64,000 nucleotides of DNA from Brachybacterium paraconglomeratum (GTDB taxonomy: Bacteria; Actinomycetota; Actinomycetes; Actinomycetales; Dermabacteraceae): the NCBI RefSeq assembly GCF_003994255.1, contig NZ_ML133851.1:558001-622000 (forward strand). Reading direction: 5' to 3'. Under the pieces are notes generated by a model. It did no database searches, was not told the origin of the DNA, and worked only from the letters and a program-made list of their open reading frames with translations. Below, in pieces: positions 17,729 to 28,417 of the stretch; position 1 is the stretch's first letter, and every line of letters begins with the position of its first letter. The translations under genes and the position numbers were made by a program.

Positions 17729-18184
17729 ATGACCGCTCCCGCCCTGTACCTGCACCTGCCCGGCACCGCCGCCGAGGCGCTCGAGTTCTACCAGGGGGTC
17801 TTCGGCGGGGAGACCTCGACCGCGACCTATGCCGAGTTCGGTCGGACCGACGGCCCCGGCTCCGCGGTCGCCCACGGCACGCTGAGCGGTGCGGTGGACC
17901 TGTACGTCTCCGACGCGGGCGAGCACGACGAGCCGTTCTCCGCCCGCGGGCTCATGGTCGCGCTGCTCGGTGCGGCCGAGCCCACCACGCTGCGCACCTG
18001 GTTCGCGGCGCTCGCCGAGGGAGGCGACGTGGTCGACCCGCTGCAGCGGCGCGACTGGGGCGCTTCCGACGGCCAGGTCCGCGACCGCTACGGGGTGCTG
18101 TGGCTGATCGGCTACGAGCACGGCACGGACCCGACGGCCGACGCCACCAGCACGCAGGGGGACACCACCATCACGCAGGAGTGA
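17729..18184 (+). CDS. VOC-family (PhnB-like glyoxalase fold) protein
   Basis: The 151-residue protein begins LYLHLPGTAAEALEFYQGVFGGE and continues with ATYAEFGRTDGPG and RDRYGVLWLIGYE, the pattern of PhnB/3-demethylubiquinone-like VOC proteins. Such proteins often bind metals or small ligands, but the canonical metal histidines are only partly visible. GAGGAG lies 5 bases before the ATG at 17729. A short Thr/Asp-rich tail ends the protein. No partner is suggested by the neighbours. Confidence 0.85.
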   Translation: MTAPALYLHLPGTAAEALEFYQGVFGGETSTATYAEFGRTDGPGSAVAHGTLSGAVDLYVSDAGEHDEPFSARGLMVALLGAAEPTTLRTWFAALAEGGDVVDPLQRRDWGASDGQVRDRYGVLWLIGYEHGTDPTADATSTQGDTTITQE

Positions 18185-18259
18185 CCGGGCCGCCGGCCGA
18201 CGGAGCGCAGCACCGCCGGGTGCCCGATGACGTCGGCGCGACGAGCCCGGCGGCCTCGC

Positions 18260-19771
<1,512 letters not shown>

Positions 19772-19961
19772 CGTCCCGGAGAACCGGGGCGGGCAGGCCG
19801 TCCGACGTGGGAACGGCCACGTCCGCGACCCGGCCCCACCCCGGGAGTTCACCCCGATGTCACCACGAGGACACTTCTGGGCCTAGAGTGGCCGCGGCGC
19901 GCGAGGGCCGTCCGGCTCCCGCGCCCCTCCCCCCGCCCCTCCTCACCCCGGGAACGCGACG

Positions 19962-21620
19962 ATGGCACGCACCTCCGCCCAGGACTCGACCGACGCCCCA
20001 GTGACCAAGGGCTTCCTCGGTCCCGACCGCAACTGGCACGTCGGTGCCGGGCTGATGACCCTCGCGACCGTGGTCGCGTTCACGATCTGGGCCTTCACCC
20101 ACACCGGCACCGACGTCAACGCCTTCCTGCTGATCCTCGCGATCGCGTTCGGGCTGTTCATGGCGTTCAACATCGGCGGCAACGACGTCGCGAACTCCTT
20201 CGGCACGAGCGTCGGCGCCGGCACCCTGACCATGAAGCAGGCGCTCGTCGTCGCGGCGGTCTTCGAGGTCTCCGGCGCCGTGCTCGCCGGCGGCTCCGTC
20301 ACCGAGACCGTGCGCAGCGGCATCGTGGACCTCGAGGGGATGGCGATCGACCCGCTCGCCTTCGCGCTGATCATGATGTCGGCCCTGCTGGGCGCCGCGG
20401 TGTGGCTGCTGCTGGCGACCAGGATGGGCTGGCCGGTCTCCACCACGCACGCGATCATCGGCGGCATCGTCGGCGCGGCGGTGACGACCGGCCTGGTCAC
20501 GGGCACCGGCGGCTTCGCCATGGTGCACTGGGGTGAGATCGGGAAGATCGCCGTGTCCTGGATCCTCTCCCCGCTGCTGGGCGGCATCGCCTCCTTCCTC
20601 CTGTTCGGGGCGATCAAGCGCCGGATCCTCGCCCCCGCCGCCCGCGCGATCGCGCTCGGCTCCCGCGGCTACGACGACGCGGAGGACGACGAGGACGACG
20701 AGGACGACGACGATGAGGAAGACGACGCGGACGAGTCGTGGCAGCGCCACGTGCCCGCCTCCGAGCGCATGACCGAGCTGCAGCAGTCCGCCTTCGCCGA
20801 GTCCGCGGCGCTGGACCTCACCCCGGGCGGCCCCGGCGCCGAGCTCATCGAGGCCTCCGCGAACCTCACCAAGAAGGAGCGCAAGGCGGCCCGCAAGGTG
20901 GAGCGCAAGGCCGCCTACCACGCCCTGGAGAAGCGGGTCCCGCCGCTGGCCGCCGGCGCCGCAATGCTGCTGGCCGCGATGCTGGTGTTCAAAGGCCTGG
21001 ACAACGTGGGGCTGAACATCTCCGTCGGCGGCGGCGTGCTGATGCTGGTCATGCTCGCGCTCGGGGTGTGGATGGCGACGACGATCTTCGCGCGCGCCCT
21101 GAAGAAGCAGTCGATCTCGCGCGCCACCTTCATCATGTTCAGCTGGATGCAGGTGTTCACCGCCTGCGCCTTCGCCTTCTCCCACGGCGCCAACGACATC
21201 GCCAACGCGATCGGCCCCTTCGTGGCGGTCCTCGACGTGCTGAAGACCGGGCAGATCGGCGCGGAGGCCGCGGTGCCCACCGCCGCCCTGATCGCCTTCG
21301 GCATCGCGCTGGTCTCGGGTCTGTGGTTCGTGGGCCGCAAGGTGATCCACACCGTCGGCACCGGCCTGACCGCGATGCACCCCTCCTCCGGCTTCGCCGC
21401 GGAGCTGGCGGCGGCGACGATCGTGCTGCTCGCCTCGGTGCTGGGCCTGCCCGTCTCCTCCACGCACATCCTGATCGGCGCAGTGCTCGGCGTCGGCATC
21501 GTCAACCACGCCGCGAACTGGCGGCTCATGCGGCCGATCTTCCTCGCCTGGATCATCACCCTGCCCGCCGCCGCAGGCATCGGCGCGGCGGTCGTGCTGG
21601 TGCTGCGCGCGATGTTCTGA
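19962..21620 (+). CDS. pit: PiT-family inorganic phosphate transporter
   Basis: The 552-residue membrane protein has the duplicated PiT signature: FNIGGNDVANSFGTSVGAGTL near residue 66 and FSHGANDIANAIGPFVAVL in the second half, plus STTHAIIGG and SSTHILIGA. It imports phosphate, usually as a metal-phosphate complex, driven by protons. The central cytoplasmic loop is long and contains a run of about 17 acidic residues (DDAEDDEDDEDDDDEEDD region near 245) followed by a charged helical segment with KKERKAARKVERKAAYH. That insert is longer than in typical Pit and may be regulatory. Confidence 0.93.
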   Translation: MARTSAQDSTDAPVTKGFLGPDRNWHVGAGLMTLATVVAFTIWAFTHTGTDVNAFLLILAIAFGLFMAFNIGGNDVANSFGTSVGAGTLTMKQALVVAAVFEVSGAVLAGGSVTETVRSGIVDLEGMAIDPLAFALIMMSALLGAAVWLLLATRMGWPVSTTHAIIGGIVGAAVTTGLVTGTGGFAMVHWGEIGKIAVSWILSPLLGGIASFLLFGAIKRRILAPAARAIALGSRGYDDAEDDEDDEDDDDEEDDADESWQRHVPASERMTELQQSAFAESAALDLTPGGPGAELIEASANLTKKERKAARKVERKAAYHALEKRVPPLAAGAAMLLAAMLVFKGLDNVGLNISVGGGVLMLVMLALGVWMATTIFARALKKQSISRATFIMFSWMQVFTACAFAFSHGANDIANAIGPFVAVLDVLKTGQIGAEAAVPTAALIAFGIALVSGLWFVGRKVIHTVGTGLTAMHPSSGFAAELAAATIVLLASVLGLPVSSTHILIGAVLGVGIVNHAANWRLMRPIFLAWIITLPAAAGIGAAVVLVLRAMF

Positions 21621-21675
21621 GGCCCCTGCCTCGGCGGCGCACCGCCCGCAGCCCGCCGACGCGGCTCCTGCGCCC

Positions 21676-21715
21676 CGCACCCCGGCCGCGTCCTCCAGGA
21701 CGCCGCCGGGGTGCG
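21676..21715. terminator. Bidirectional hairpin after pit
   Basis: CGCACCCCGGC and GCCGGGGTGCG pair around an inner stem GCGTCCT/AGGACGC, giving about 18 pairs with one mismatch and a 2-base tip. It lies between convergent genes ending at 21620 and 21722. Confidence 0.7.
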
Positions 21716-21721
21716 GTCGTC

Positions 21722-22492
21722 TCAGGGGCGCGGATCGCCGTCCCGGGGCTCCTCCCGCCCGCCGAGCACCCGTCGCACCCGGTCGAACTCGGCCTGGAAG
21801 GCGTCCTCGTCGTGCGCGTACTCCTCCCGCCAGGGCATGCCGAGGCGGGCGGCGAGCTCACGATGCGCCGCCTCGACGCGGCCGCGCCGCTCCTCGCGCA
21901 CGAGCACCTCGCGCGGCGGCGCCGGACGGAATCCCGCCGCGGCCTGCAGGACGCGCAGCCCGTCGAAGGAGGCGGCGTCCCAGCCGATCTCCGGCACGAC
22001 CCACTGCCGCACCTCCTGCTGCTCCGGCGCGCGCACGCCGATCAGCCCGAGGCTGCCGCGCACCGCCTCCCCCACCGCGTATTCGACCTCGCCGAGCGCG
22101 GCGCGGTCGCGGGTGCGCAGCCCCTTGCGCAGGCGCAGGGTGCGCGCCTGCTCGTCGAGGAGCACGACGGTGCGGGTCAGCAGCAGCGGCACCAGCGCCC
22201 ACAGCGCGAACAGGGCCCAGAGGGCGAGCGCGCCGAGCAGCAGCTGGGTCCAGGCCGGGGCGAGCAGCTGCTCGAGCAGCCCGTCGTGCCCGTCCCGGAG
22301 CCGGGAGATCCGCCACTGCTGGAATCCCGCGCCGGCGAAGGGGCTCAGCAGCAGGGAGACCAGCGGCAGTCCGATCAGCGCGCCGGGCAGGTAGCGGCCA
22401 CGGACCGAGGGGCCGACGAGCACCTCGCCGGTGCGGGTGCGCCGCGGGGCGGGGACGGTCGGGGCGGGGTCCGCGGGCGGGGTCGTGCTCAC
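21722..22492 (-). CDS. Two-pass membrane protein with WREEY-HD C-terminal motif
   Basis: The 256-residue protein has a Pro/Thr N-terminus, membrane segments at about residues 35-55 and 82-105, a basic patch, then a soluble domain LGLIGVRAPEQQEVRQWVVPEIGWDAASFDGL and a C-terminal motif GMPWREEYAHDEDAFQAEFDRVRR. The last motif recurs in the frameshifted gene at 14147-14730 and less exactly at 14727-15701, defining a small paralogous family. The GTG at 22492 is 7 bases after TACGCT (leaderless). Function unknown. Confidence 0.75.
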   Translation of the reverse strand: MSTTPPADPAPTVPAPRRTRTGEVLVGPSVRGRYLPGALIGLPLVSLLLSPFAGAGFQQWRISRLRDGHDGLLEQLLAPAWTQLLLGALALWALFALWALVPLLLTRTVVLLDEQARTLRLRKGLRTRDRAALGEVEYAVGEAVRGSLGLIGVRAPEQQEVRQWVVPEIGWDAASFDGLRVLQAAAGFRPAPPREVLVREERRGRVEAAHRELAARLGMPWREEYAHDEDAFQAEFDRVRRVLGGREEPRDGDPRP

Positions 22493-22499
22493 GATGACC

Positions 22500-22505
22500 A
22501 GCGTA
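22500..22505 (-). promoter_or_regulatory. -10 hexamer of gene 21722-22492 (leaderless start)
   Basis: TACGCT on the minus strand, 7 bases, then GTG at 22492. It sits just before the stop codon of the upstream pseudouridine synthase gene, so the gene can be expressed separately. Confidence 0.45.
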
Positions 22506-22508
22506 CGG

Positions 22509-23639
22509 TCAGGTGCCTGGGGGCTCGCCCGGGGCGAGGCCCCCGAGCAGCTGCCCGCTGCGGAACTCCCTCGTCCCACCGGTCACCGGATCGGTGAAGG
22601 CGAGCGAGCGGGCCAGCAGCTGGAGCGGCCCGGCCGGCTCCGGGGAGGGCTCGGGGTAGAGGTCCTCCCCGGCGATCGGGGCGCCGCGTGAGGAGAGCTG
22701 GAGGCGCAGCTGGTGAGTGCGTCCGGTGCGGGGGCGCAGCCCCAGCAGCAGCGCCCTATCTTTCGCGGGGCCGTCCCCCTCGGAGTCGCCCGCGGCGAGC
22801 ACCTCGAGCTCGGTGTGCGCGTTCGGCGCGCCGGGCACGATCCTCGCGGTGAGCTCCCCACGGCACTTCTCCATCCGGTCCGCGAGCTCGGTCCGCTCCC
22901 CGACTTCCTGCGGCAGCGTGCACCCGGGGCCGGGCAGCACGAGCGCCTCGTAGCGCTTGTCGACCTCTCGCCTCGCGAAGAGCTGCTGATAGGCGCTGCG
23001 CTCCTCGGGACGCACCCCGAAGGCGAGCACCCCGGCGGTGCGACGGTCCAGGCGGTGCAGCGGCACCAGCTGCTCGATCCCCGTGTCGCGGCGCAGGCGG
23101 ACCAGGGCGCTGGCGAGCACATGGGCGCCGCGCGGCATGGTCGCCACGTCATGGGGCTTGTCGATCACCAGCAGGTGCTCGTCGCGGAAGAGGATCGGCA
23201 GCGGCTCGGCCGGCACCTCCTCCGGGCGCAGCTCGCGGTGGAACCACAGCTCGTCGCCGGCGCCGACGGCATCGTCGGCCGCCCACGCGCGCCCGCGGGC
23301 GTCGACCACCTCCCCGGCGGCGAAGCGCTCGGCCAGCGGCGTGGCGGCCGGGTCCGCAAGGGCGGGGAAACGTGCGAGGAGCATCGAGGCCGCCGGTCCG
23401 ACGGGAGCGTCCTTCGGCACGAGCCAGCGCACCGCGTCCAGACCGTCCCGCTGCGGCAGCGGGGGCGGGAGCCGGCGGGCGCGGCGGCGGGCGGCGCGGC
23501 CGGGCCCGCGCCCCTCCCCCGGCCCGCCCGTCCGCGCCCCGTCCGTCGGCCCTGCGCCCGACGGCGCCCCGCCCGACGGGCCCTCCTTCGGCAAGCCGGC
23601 CGCCGACCGCCCGGTCGACGTCGGGCCCTGCGGCGTCAC
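22509..23639 (-). CDS. RluA-family pseudouridine synthase
   Basis: The 376-residue protein has the RluA catalytic motif VPLHRLDRRTAGVLAFG with the nucleophilic aspartate of HRLD, ILFRDEHLLVIDKPHDV before it, and RPRTGRTHQLRLQLSSRG after it. It converts uridine to pseudouridine in rRNA or tRNA. The first 50 residues are low-complexity Gly/Pro/Ser/Arg and lead into PPPLPQRDGLDAVRWLVP, the usual start of actinobacterial homologues. The GTG at 23639 overlaps the stop of the upstream membrane-protein gene (GTGA). The target RNA position is unknown. Confidence 0.88.
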   Translation of the reverse strand: MTPQGPTSTGRSAAGLPKEGPSGGAPSGAGPTDGARTGGPGEGRGPGRAARRRARRLPPPLPQRDGLDAVRWLVPKDAPVGPAASMLLARFPALADPAATPLAERFAAGEVVDARGRAWAADDAVGAGDELWFHRELRPEEVPAEPLPILFRDEHLLVIDKPHDVATMPRGAHVLASALVRLRRDTGIEQLVPLHRLDRRTAGVLAFGVRPEERSAYQQLFARREVDKRYEALVLPGPGCTLPQEVGERTELADRMEKCRGELTARIVPGAPNAHTELEVLAAGDSEGDGPAKDRALLLGLRPRTGRTHQLRLQLSSRGAPIAGEDLYPEPSPEPAGPLQLLARSLAFTDPVTGGTREFRSGQLLGGLAPGEPPGT

Positions 23640-24337
23640 AGCCCCCACACGGCGAAGGTCAGCACGTTGTGGCCGATGTAGAACGCCAGCAGCGCGAACA
23701 GCAGCAGCGTGGGGTGGCGGTCCACGAAGGTCAGCGCCTGCGGGGCCTCGCGCCTCAGCTCGGCGGGGGTGATCGCATCGATGTGCTCGATGCGGATCCC
23801 CGCCTCGCGTGCCCGCTGCAGCGCCATCCGCTGCGCCCTCTCGCCGAAGAAGCGGCTCGAGACGGCGAGGAGCCGTCGGCCCTGGTGGTCCAGCACGTAG
23901 ACGCCGTCGTAGGCGGTCTCCGGCGGGTCGAGCATCTCCGAGGGACCGGAGCCGCGGGCGATGTCCCGCACCGCGATCACGGAGCCGACCTCGTCCCAGC
24001 GGGCCCTGCGCGTGGGCCGGAAGAGGCTGCGCAGCTGGAAGCCGTCCTCGTCCAGCTGCAGCCACAAAGTCACCACCCGCAGGGTCATCACGCTCGAGAC
24101 GACGGCGACCAGCACCCACAGCACCAGCGGGAGGGTGAACAGGGCATCGTGCATGAGCTCCGGATGGCGCCAGAGCCGCTGCCCGACGAAGCTGATGATC
24201 ACGAGGAACTCGAGCACGACCGCGAACACGAGGCCGATGATCAGCGCCCCGATCACCACAGCCGCGGGCGGCCCGTAGGTCCGCGTGGGGAGGTCCCCTC
24301 CGGCGGCTGGGGGCAGCGTGTCCGGCGTGCTCGTCAC
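23636..24337 (-). CDS. Membrane protein with PH-like middle domain
   Basis: The protein has about 233 residues, with two N-terminal membrane segments (about residues 24-50 and 70-90), a PH-like cytoplasmic region (LQLDEDGFQLRSLFRPTRRARWDEVGSVIAV, then YDGVYVLDHQGRRLLAVSSRFF) and a C-terminal hydrophobic segment. GGAGGAG precedes two adjacent GTG codons; the second (24337) has the better spacing, and the first (24340) adds one residue. It is coupled to the pseudouridine synthase gene downstream. No named family is recognised with confidence. Confidence 0.75.
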   Translation of the reverse strand: MTSTPDTLPPAAGGDLPTRTYGPPAAVVIGALIIGLVFAVVLEFLVIISFVGQRLWRHPELMHDALFTLPLVLWVLVAVVSSVMTLRVVTLWLQLDEDGFQLRSLFRPTRRARWDEVGSVIAVRDIARGSGPSEMLDPPETAYDGVYVLDHQGRRLLAVSSRFFGERAQRMALQRAREAGIRIEHIDAITPAELRREAPQALTFVDRHPTLLLFALLAFYIGHNVLTFAVWGL

Positions 24338-24445
24338 CACTGCTCCTCCGACTCTCGTTCCAAGGACGGTCCCGGCGCATCCCGGCCGGGTCCGCTCATC
24401 TTAGGACTCGCACAGGACCGGCGAGGGGATTGACCCGAGGAACGG

Positions 24446-24488
24446 ACGTGTCCGTCGGCCCTGGTGGGACCAGGGCCGACGGGCACGT
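24446..24488. terminator. 20-bp hairpin downstream of groEL
   Basis: Arms 24446-24465 and 24469-24488 are complementary over 20 positions with one G-U pair and a GGG loop. It is the second hairpin after groEL on the minus strand. Confidence 0.55.
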
Positions 24489-24596
24489 CATGGGAGGGCC
24501 GTGCGGCCGGGCCCCCTCGCGCTCCTCGCGCCTGTCGCGGGCAGGTCGGTCTCCTCGGGCGCGGGCCGGCCGAAGGGCGTGGCCCCGCGCGCACGA

Positions 24597-24642
24597 CGAC
24601 GGGGCGGGCGGCGCGGGGCTGCCCGCACCGCCCGCCCCGTCG
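24597..24642 (-). terminator. groEL terminator hairpin
   Basis: A 15-bp perfect GC stem (24597-24611 and 24628-24642) begins 43 bases after the groEL stop codon. Confidence 0.7.
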
Positions 24643-24684
24643 GGTCGGACGCGATCGGCGGACGCCGATCGTCGACTAGGGGGA

Positions 24685-26277
<1,593 letters not shown>

Positions 26278-26574
26278 TCAGGCCTCGATGATCGCGAGGA
26301 TGTCGCGCGCGCCGAGGACCAGGAACTCCTCGTTGCCGTACTTGAGCTCGGTGCCGCCGTACTTGGAGAAGACGACCTTGTCGCCGACCTTGACGTCCAT
26401 GGGGACACGCTCGCCCTTGTCGTCGAAGCGACCGGCGCCGACGGCGACGACCTCGCCCTCCTGGGGCTTCTCCTTCGCGGTGTCCGGGATGACCAGGCCG
26501 GAGGCGGTGGTCTGCTCCGCCTCGAGCGGCTTGACGACGACGCGGTCCTCGAGGGGCTTGATGGAGACCGACAT
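26278..26574 (-). CDS. groS: 10 kDa co-chaperonin GroES
   Basis: The 98-residue protein begins [22 protein letters not shown], has the mobile loop [18 protein letters not shown] and the roof/base strands [17 protein letters not shown]. It forms the heptameric lid of GroEL. AAGGAG precedes the ATG at 26574. The mRNA leader is about 130 bases from a promoter that overlaps a CIRCE element. Confidence 0.97.
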   Translation of the reverse strand: MSVSIKPLEDRVVVKPLEAEQTTASGLVIPDTAKEKPQEGEVVAVGAGRFDDKGERVPMDVKVGDKVVFSKYGGTELKYGNEEFLVLGARDILAIIEA

Positions 26575-26716
26575 GCGGCTCACTCCTTCATGAAGAGACT
26601 GACTCTGTATGAGTTCGGGGTCGGGTCCCGGGTCCGATCGTCGTCGCGGTGCCGACCGGGGCGGGTCCCTCGTAGCAGCTTCTGGCACTCTCTGCCGTCG
26701 ACTGCCAACGGCGCCC

Positions 26717-26746
26717 ACTGTAGGACGAGGGCTGGCACTCACGCAA
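26717..26746 (-). promoter_or_regulatory. groESL promoter
   Basis: On the minus strand TTGCGT (26746-26741) and TACAGT (26722-26717) are spaced by 18 bases. The -35 lies inside the CIRCE element, so HrcA binding would block polymerase. Confidence 0.55.
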
Positions 26747-26758
26747 GGCGAGTGCTAA
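26732..26758. promoter_or_regulatory. CIRCE element (HrcA operator), imperfect
   Basis: CTGGCACTC, 9 bases, GAGTGCTAA. The right arm matches the CIRCE consensus exactly; the left arm differs from TTAGCACTC at two positions. It lies upstream of groES, as in HrcA-controlled actinobacterial operons. An extra copy of the variant left arm, CTGGCACTC, lies at 26692-26700 with no partner. Confidence 0.85.
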
Positions 26759-26759
26759 A

Positions 26760-27212
26760 TCTGGGCCGGGTGTCGGCTCGATGCGTCGCGCTGCGCGCGT
26801 CGCCGCAGGCCACGCGCCAGGAGAGAGCCGCGCCCGCACACGACCTTCCCCGGCTCCACCGGCGCCGCGATCCCGGGGAGCGCGGCGATGGAGCTGACGA
26901 CGAGCCGACTGCCGCGTCTCCAACTCCGCTCCTTCGGCTGCTCCGCTCCTGGGGCTGCGCGAACCCCTGGGGGTCGGCCTCGAGGGTCCGAGCTCGAAGG
27001 CCACGGCTTTCTCGTCACCCGCCCCTCACCCCGAGCGGCTCGAGGGATGCCCAGGTCACACCCTTCTTGTGAACCCGATAACTTGTCGTCCCCGAAGGCG
27101 TGACGCCACGCCCCGCGCGCGATAGGACTGGGGATGTCGAGACCGACGGCGCACCTGCGATCCAGGGCCCGTCCGCAACGCTCACGCCCCTCCGAACCCG
27201 AGGAGATCCTCC
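26760..27212. other. Intergenic region between groES promoter and small ORF, no gene seen
   Basis: The stretch holds only short open frames with poor codon character and no recognisable motif. The part near 27050-27130 should contain the promoter of the small gene at 27213, but no convincing hexamer pair stands out. Confidence 0.4.
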
Positions 27213-27377
27213 ATGGCCTTCATCCGCACCCTCCGCTCCGCCCTCCGTCGCCGCGACGACCAGCTCGCGCAGCACATCGTCGAGACGGGCACGCACCGCG
27301 ACCATCGCGCCGATGCCACCGCCTCCGTCGCCCGTCACGGCTCCCAGGGCATCCGGCCCTACGGCTTCGGCTACTGA
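27213..27377 (+). CDS. Small basic protein, 54 residues
   Basis: The ATG at 27213 is preceded by GAGGAG, and the frame encodes a 54-residue Arg/His/Ala-rich protein beginning MAFIRTLRSALRRRDDQLAQ and ending GIRPYGFGY. Codon use is strongly GC3-biased like neighbouring genes, and a strong terminator follows 31 bases after the stop. The first 25 residues could form an amphipathic helix. Nothing is recognised by family. The combination of ribosome binding site, codon bias and terminator argues that it is real. Confidence 0.65.
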   Translation: MAFIRTLRSALRRRDDQLAQHIVETGTHRDHRADATASVARHGSQGIRPYGFGY

Positions 27378-27408
27378 TCTCCCCGGCGGGCGCCTCGCGC
27401 CGCCGCCG

Positions 27409-27445
27409 ACGACGCCCCTGCAGGCAGTGCCTGCAGGGGCGTCGT
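27409..27445. terminator. Terminator after small ORF
   Basis: A perfect 17-bp stem (27409-27425 and 27429-27445) with a 3-base loop lies between the small gene and the convergent metallophosphoesterase gene. Confidence 0.75.
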
Positions 27446-27509
27446 GCAAGGCGCGGCCGCCAGGACGCTCCGTGTCCGGCCCCGGAGCGGCCGGGCGAGG
27501 TCCCGCCGC

Positions 27510-28364
27510 TCAGCGCCCGGCGGCCTCGAGGATCTGCGCGACCTGATCGGGGGTGAAGCGGTAGACCGGGCGCTCCGCATCGGCGAGGGTGTCGCCGGCG
27601 TTCGGGAACACCGAGCTGACCACGCGCGGCGCCCCCTCCCCGAGCTCCACCAGGCTCACGCCGGACAGAGCGAGCGACTGCTCGTCCGCGCCCGCTCCGA
27701 CGGGGTCGACCACGTTGGTGATCCCGGGGGCGACGTGCACCGGGATCCCGGCGATCTCGCCGGTCATCTCGTGGTGGTAGTGGCCCGAGAGCACGATCCG
27801 CACGTCAGAGCCGCCGAGCCCGGCGGCGAGCTCGTCGAGCCCGTCGAGGTCGAGGCCGCGCAGCAGCGGGGTCGCCGCGACGAGCGGAGGGTGGTGGATC
27901 GCGAGCACGGTCCCGCCGGGCGCGGGCTCGGCGAGGACTCCGCGCAGCCAGTCCAGCTGCTCGGGATCGAGGTGGCCGTAGCCGGCGCCGGGGACGCTCG
28001 AATCGAGCACGACCACGCGGGCCCCACCGGCGAGCGGCACGACCCGGTCCTGGCTCGGCGCGGTCCGCTCGCCCGGGGCGACCGCCTCGCCGTAGACGGC
28101 GGAGACGTCGTGGTTGCCCATGACGATCGCGAGCGGCGCGTCGAGAGCGGCGGCGAAGGGGTCGAGGATCTCGTGGAGCAGTCGGTAGCTCTCGGCGGTG
28201 CCGTCCTCGGAGGCGTCGCCGGTGTGGACCACGGCGTCGATGTCCGCAAGGCCCTCCAGACGGGCCAGGAGGCCGCGCAGGGCGGCGGTGGTGTCGATCC
28301 GGTCGTAGTGGCGGGCGTCCCGGTCGCCGTAGAGGTGCGTGTCGGTCAGGTGCAGGATGCGCAT
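27510..28364 (-). CDS. Calcineurin-like metallophosphoesterase (CpdA/Icc type)
   Basis: The 284-residue protein has the full metallophosphoesterase ladder: HLTDTHLY at residues 5-12, VVHTGDASEDG, VMGNHDVS, AIHHPP and LSGHYHHE. This order and length match 3',5'-cyclic-AMP phosphodiesterases of the Icc/CpdA family, but other phosphodiester substrates are possible. The ATG at 28364 is 7 bases after TACCGT (leaderless). No operon partner is evident. Confidence 0.88.
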   Translation of the reverse strand: MRILHLTDTHLYGDRDARHYDRIDTTAALRGLLARLEGLADIDAVVHTGDASEDGTAESYRLLHEILDPFAAALDAPLAIVMGNHDVSAVYGEAVAPGERTAPSQDRVVPLAGGARVVVLDSSVPGAGYGHLDPEQLDWLRGVLAEPAPGGTVLAIHHPPLVAATPLLRGLDLDGLDELAAGLGGSDVRIVLSGHYHHEMTGEIAGIPVHVAPGITNVVDPVGAGADEQSLALSGVSLVELGEGAPRVVSSVFPNAGDTLADAERPVYRFTPDQVAQILEAAGR

Positions 28365-28371
28365 GCCGGGA

Positions 28372-28377
28372 ACGGTA
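28372..28377 (-). promoter_or_regulatory. -10 hexamer of the metallophosphoesterase gene (leaderless start)
   Basis: TACCGT on the minus strand, 7 bases, then ATG at 28364. Confidence 0.5.
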
Positions 28378-28417
28378 GCGGCCGCAGGTGTCGCGCAGGT
28401 GTCGGAGTCGACCGGGT

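Noticed and set aside
18187-18255. GGCCGCCGG/CCGGCGGCC pair between VOC gene and guaB
   Set aside because: Only 9 pairs with a loop near 50 bases; too weak to call a terminator.
26755-27018. Minus-strand frame of 87 codons in the groES-small ORF gap
   Set aside because: No ribosome binding site, unusual codon use and overlap with the CIRCE region; left as unannotated intergenic DNA.
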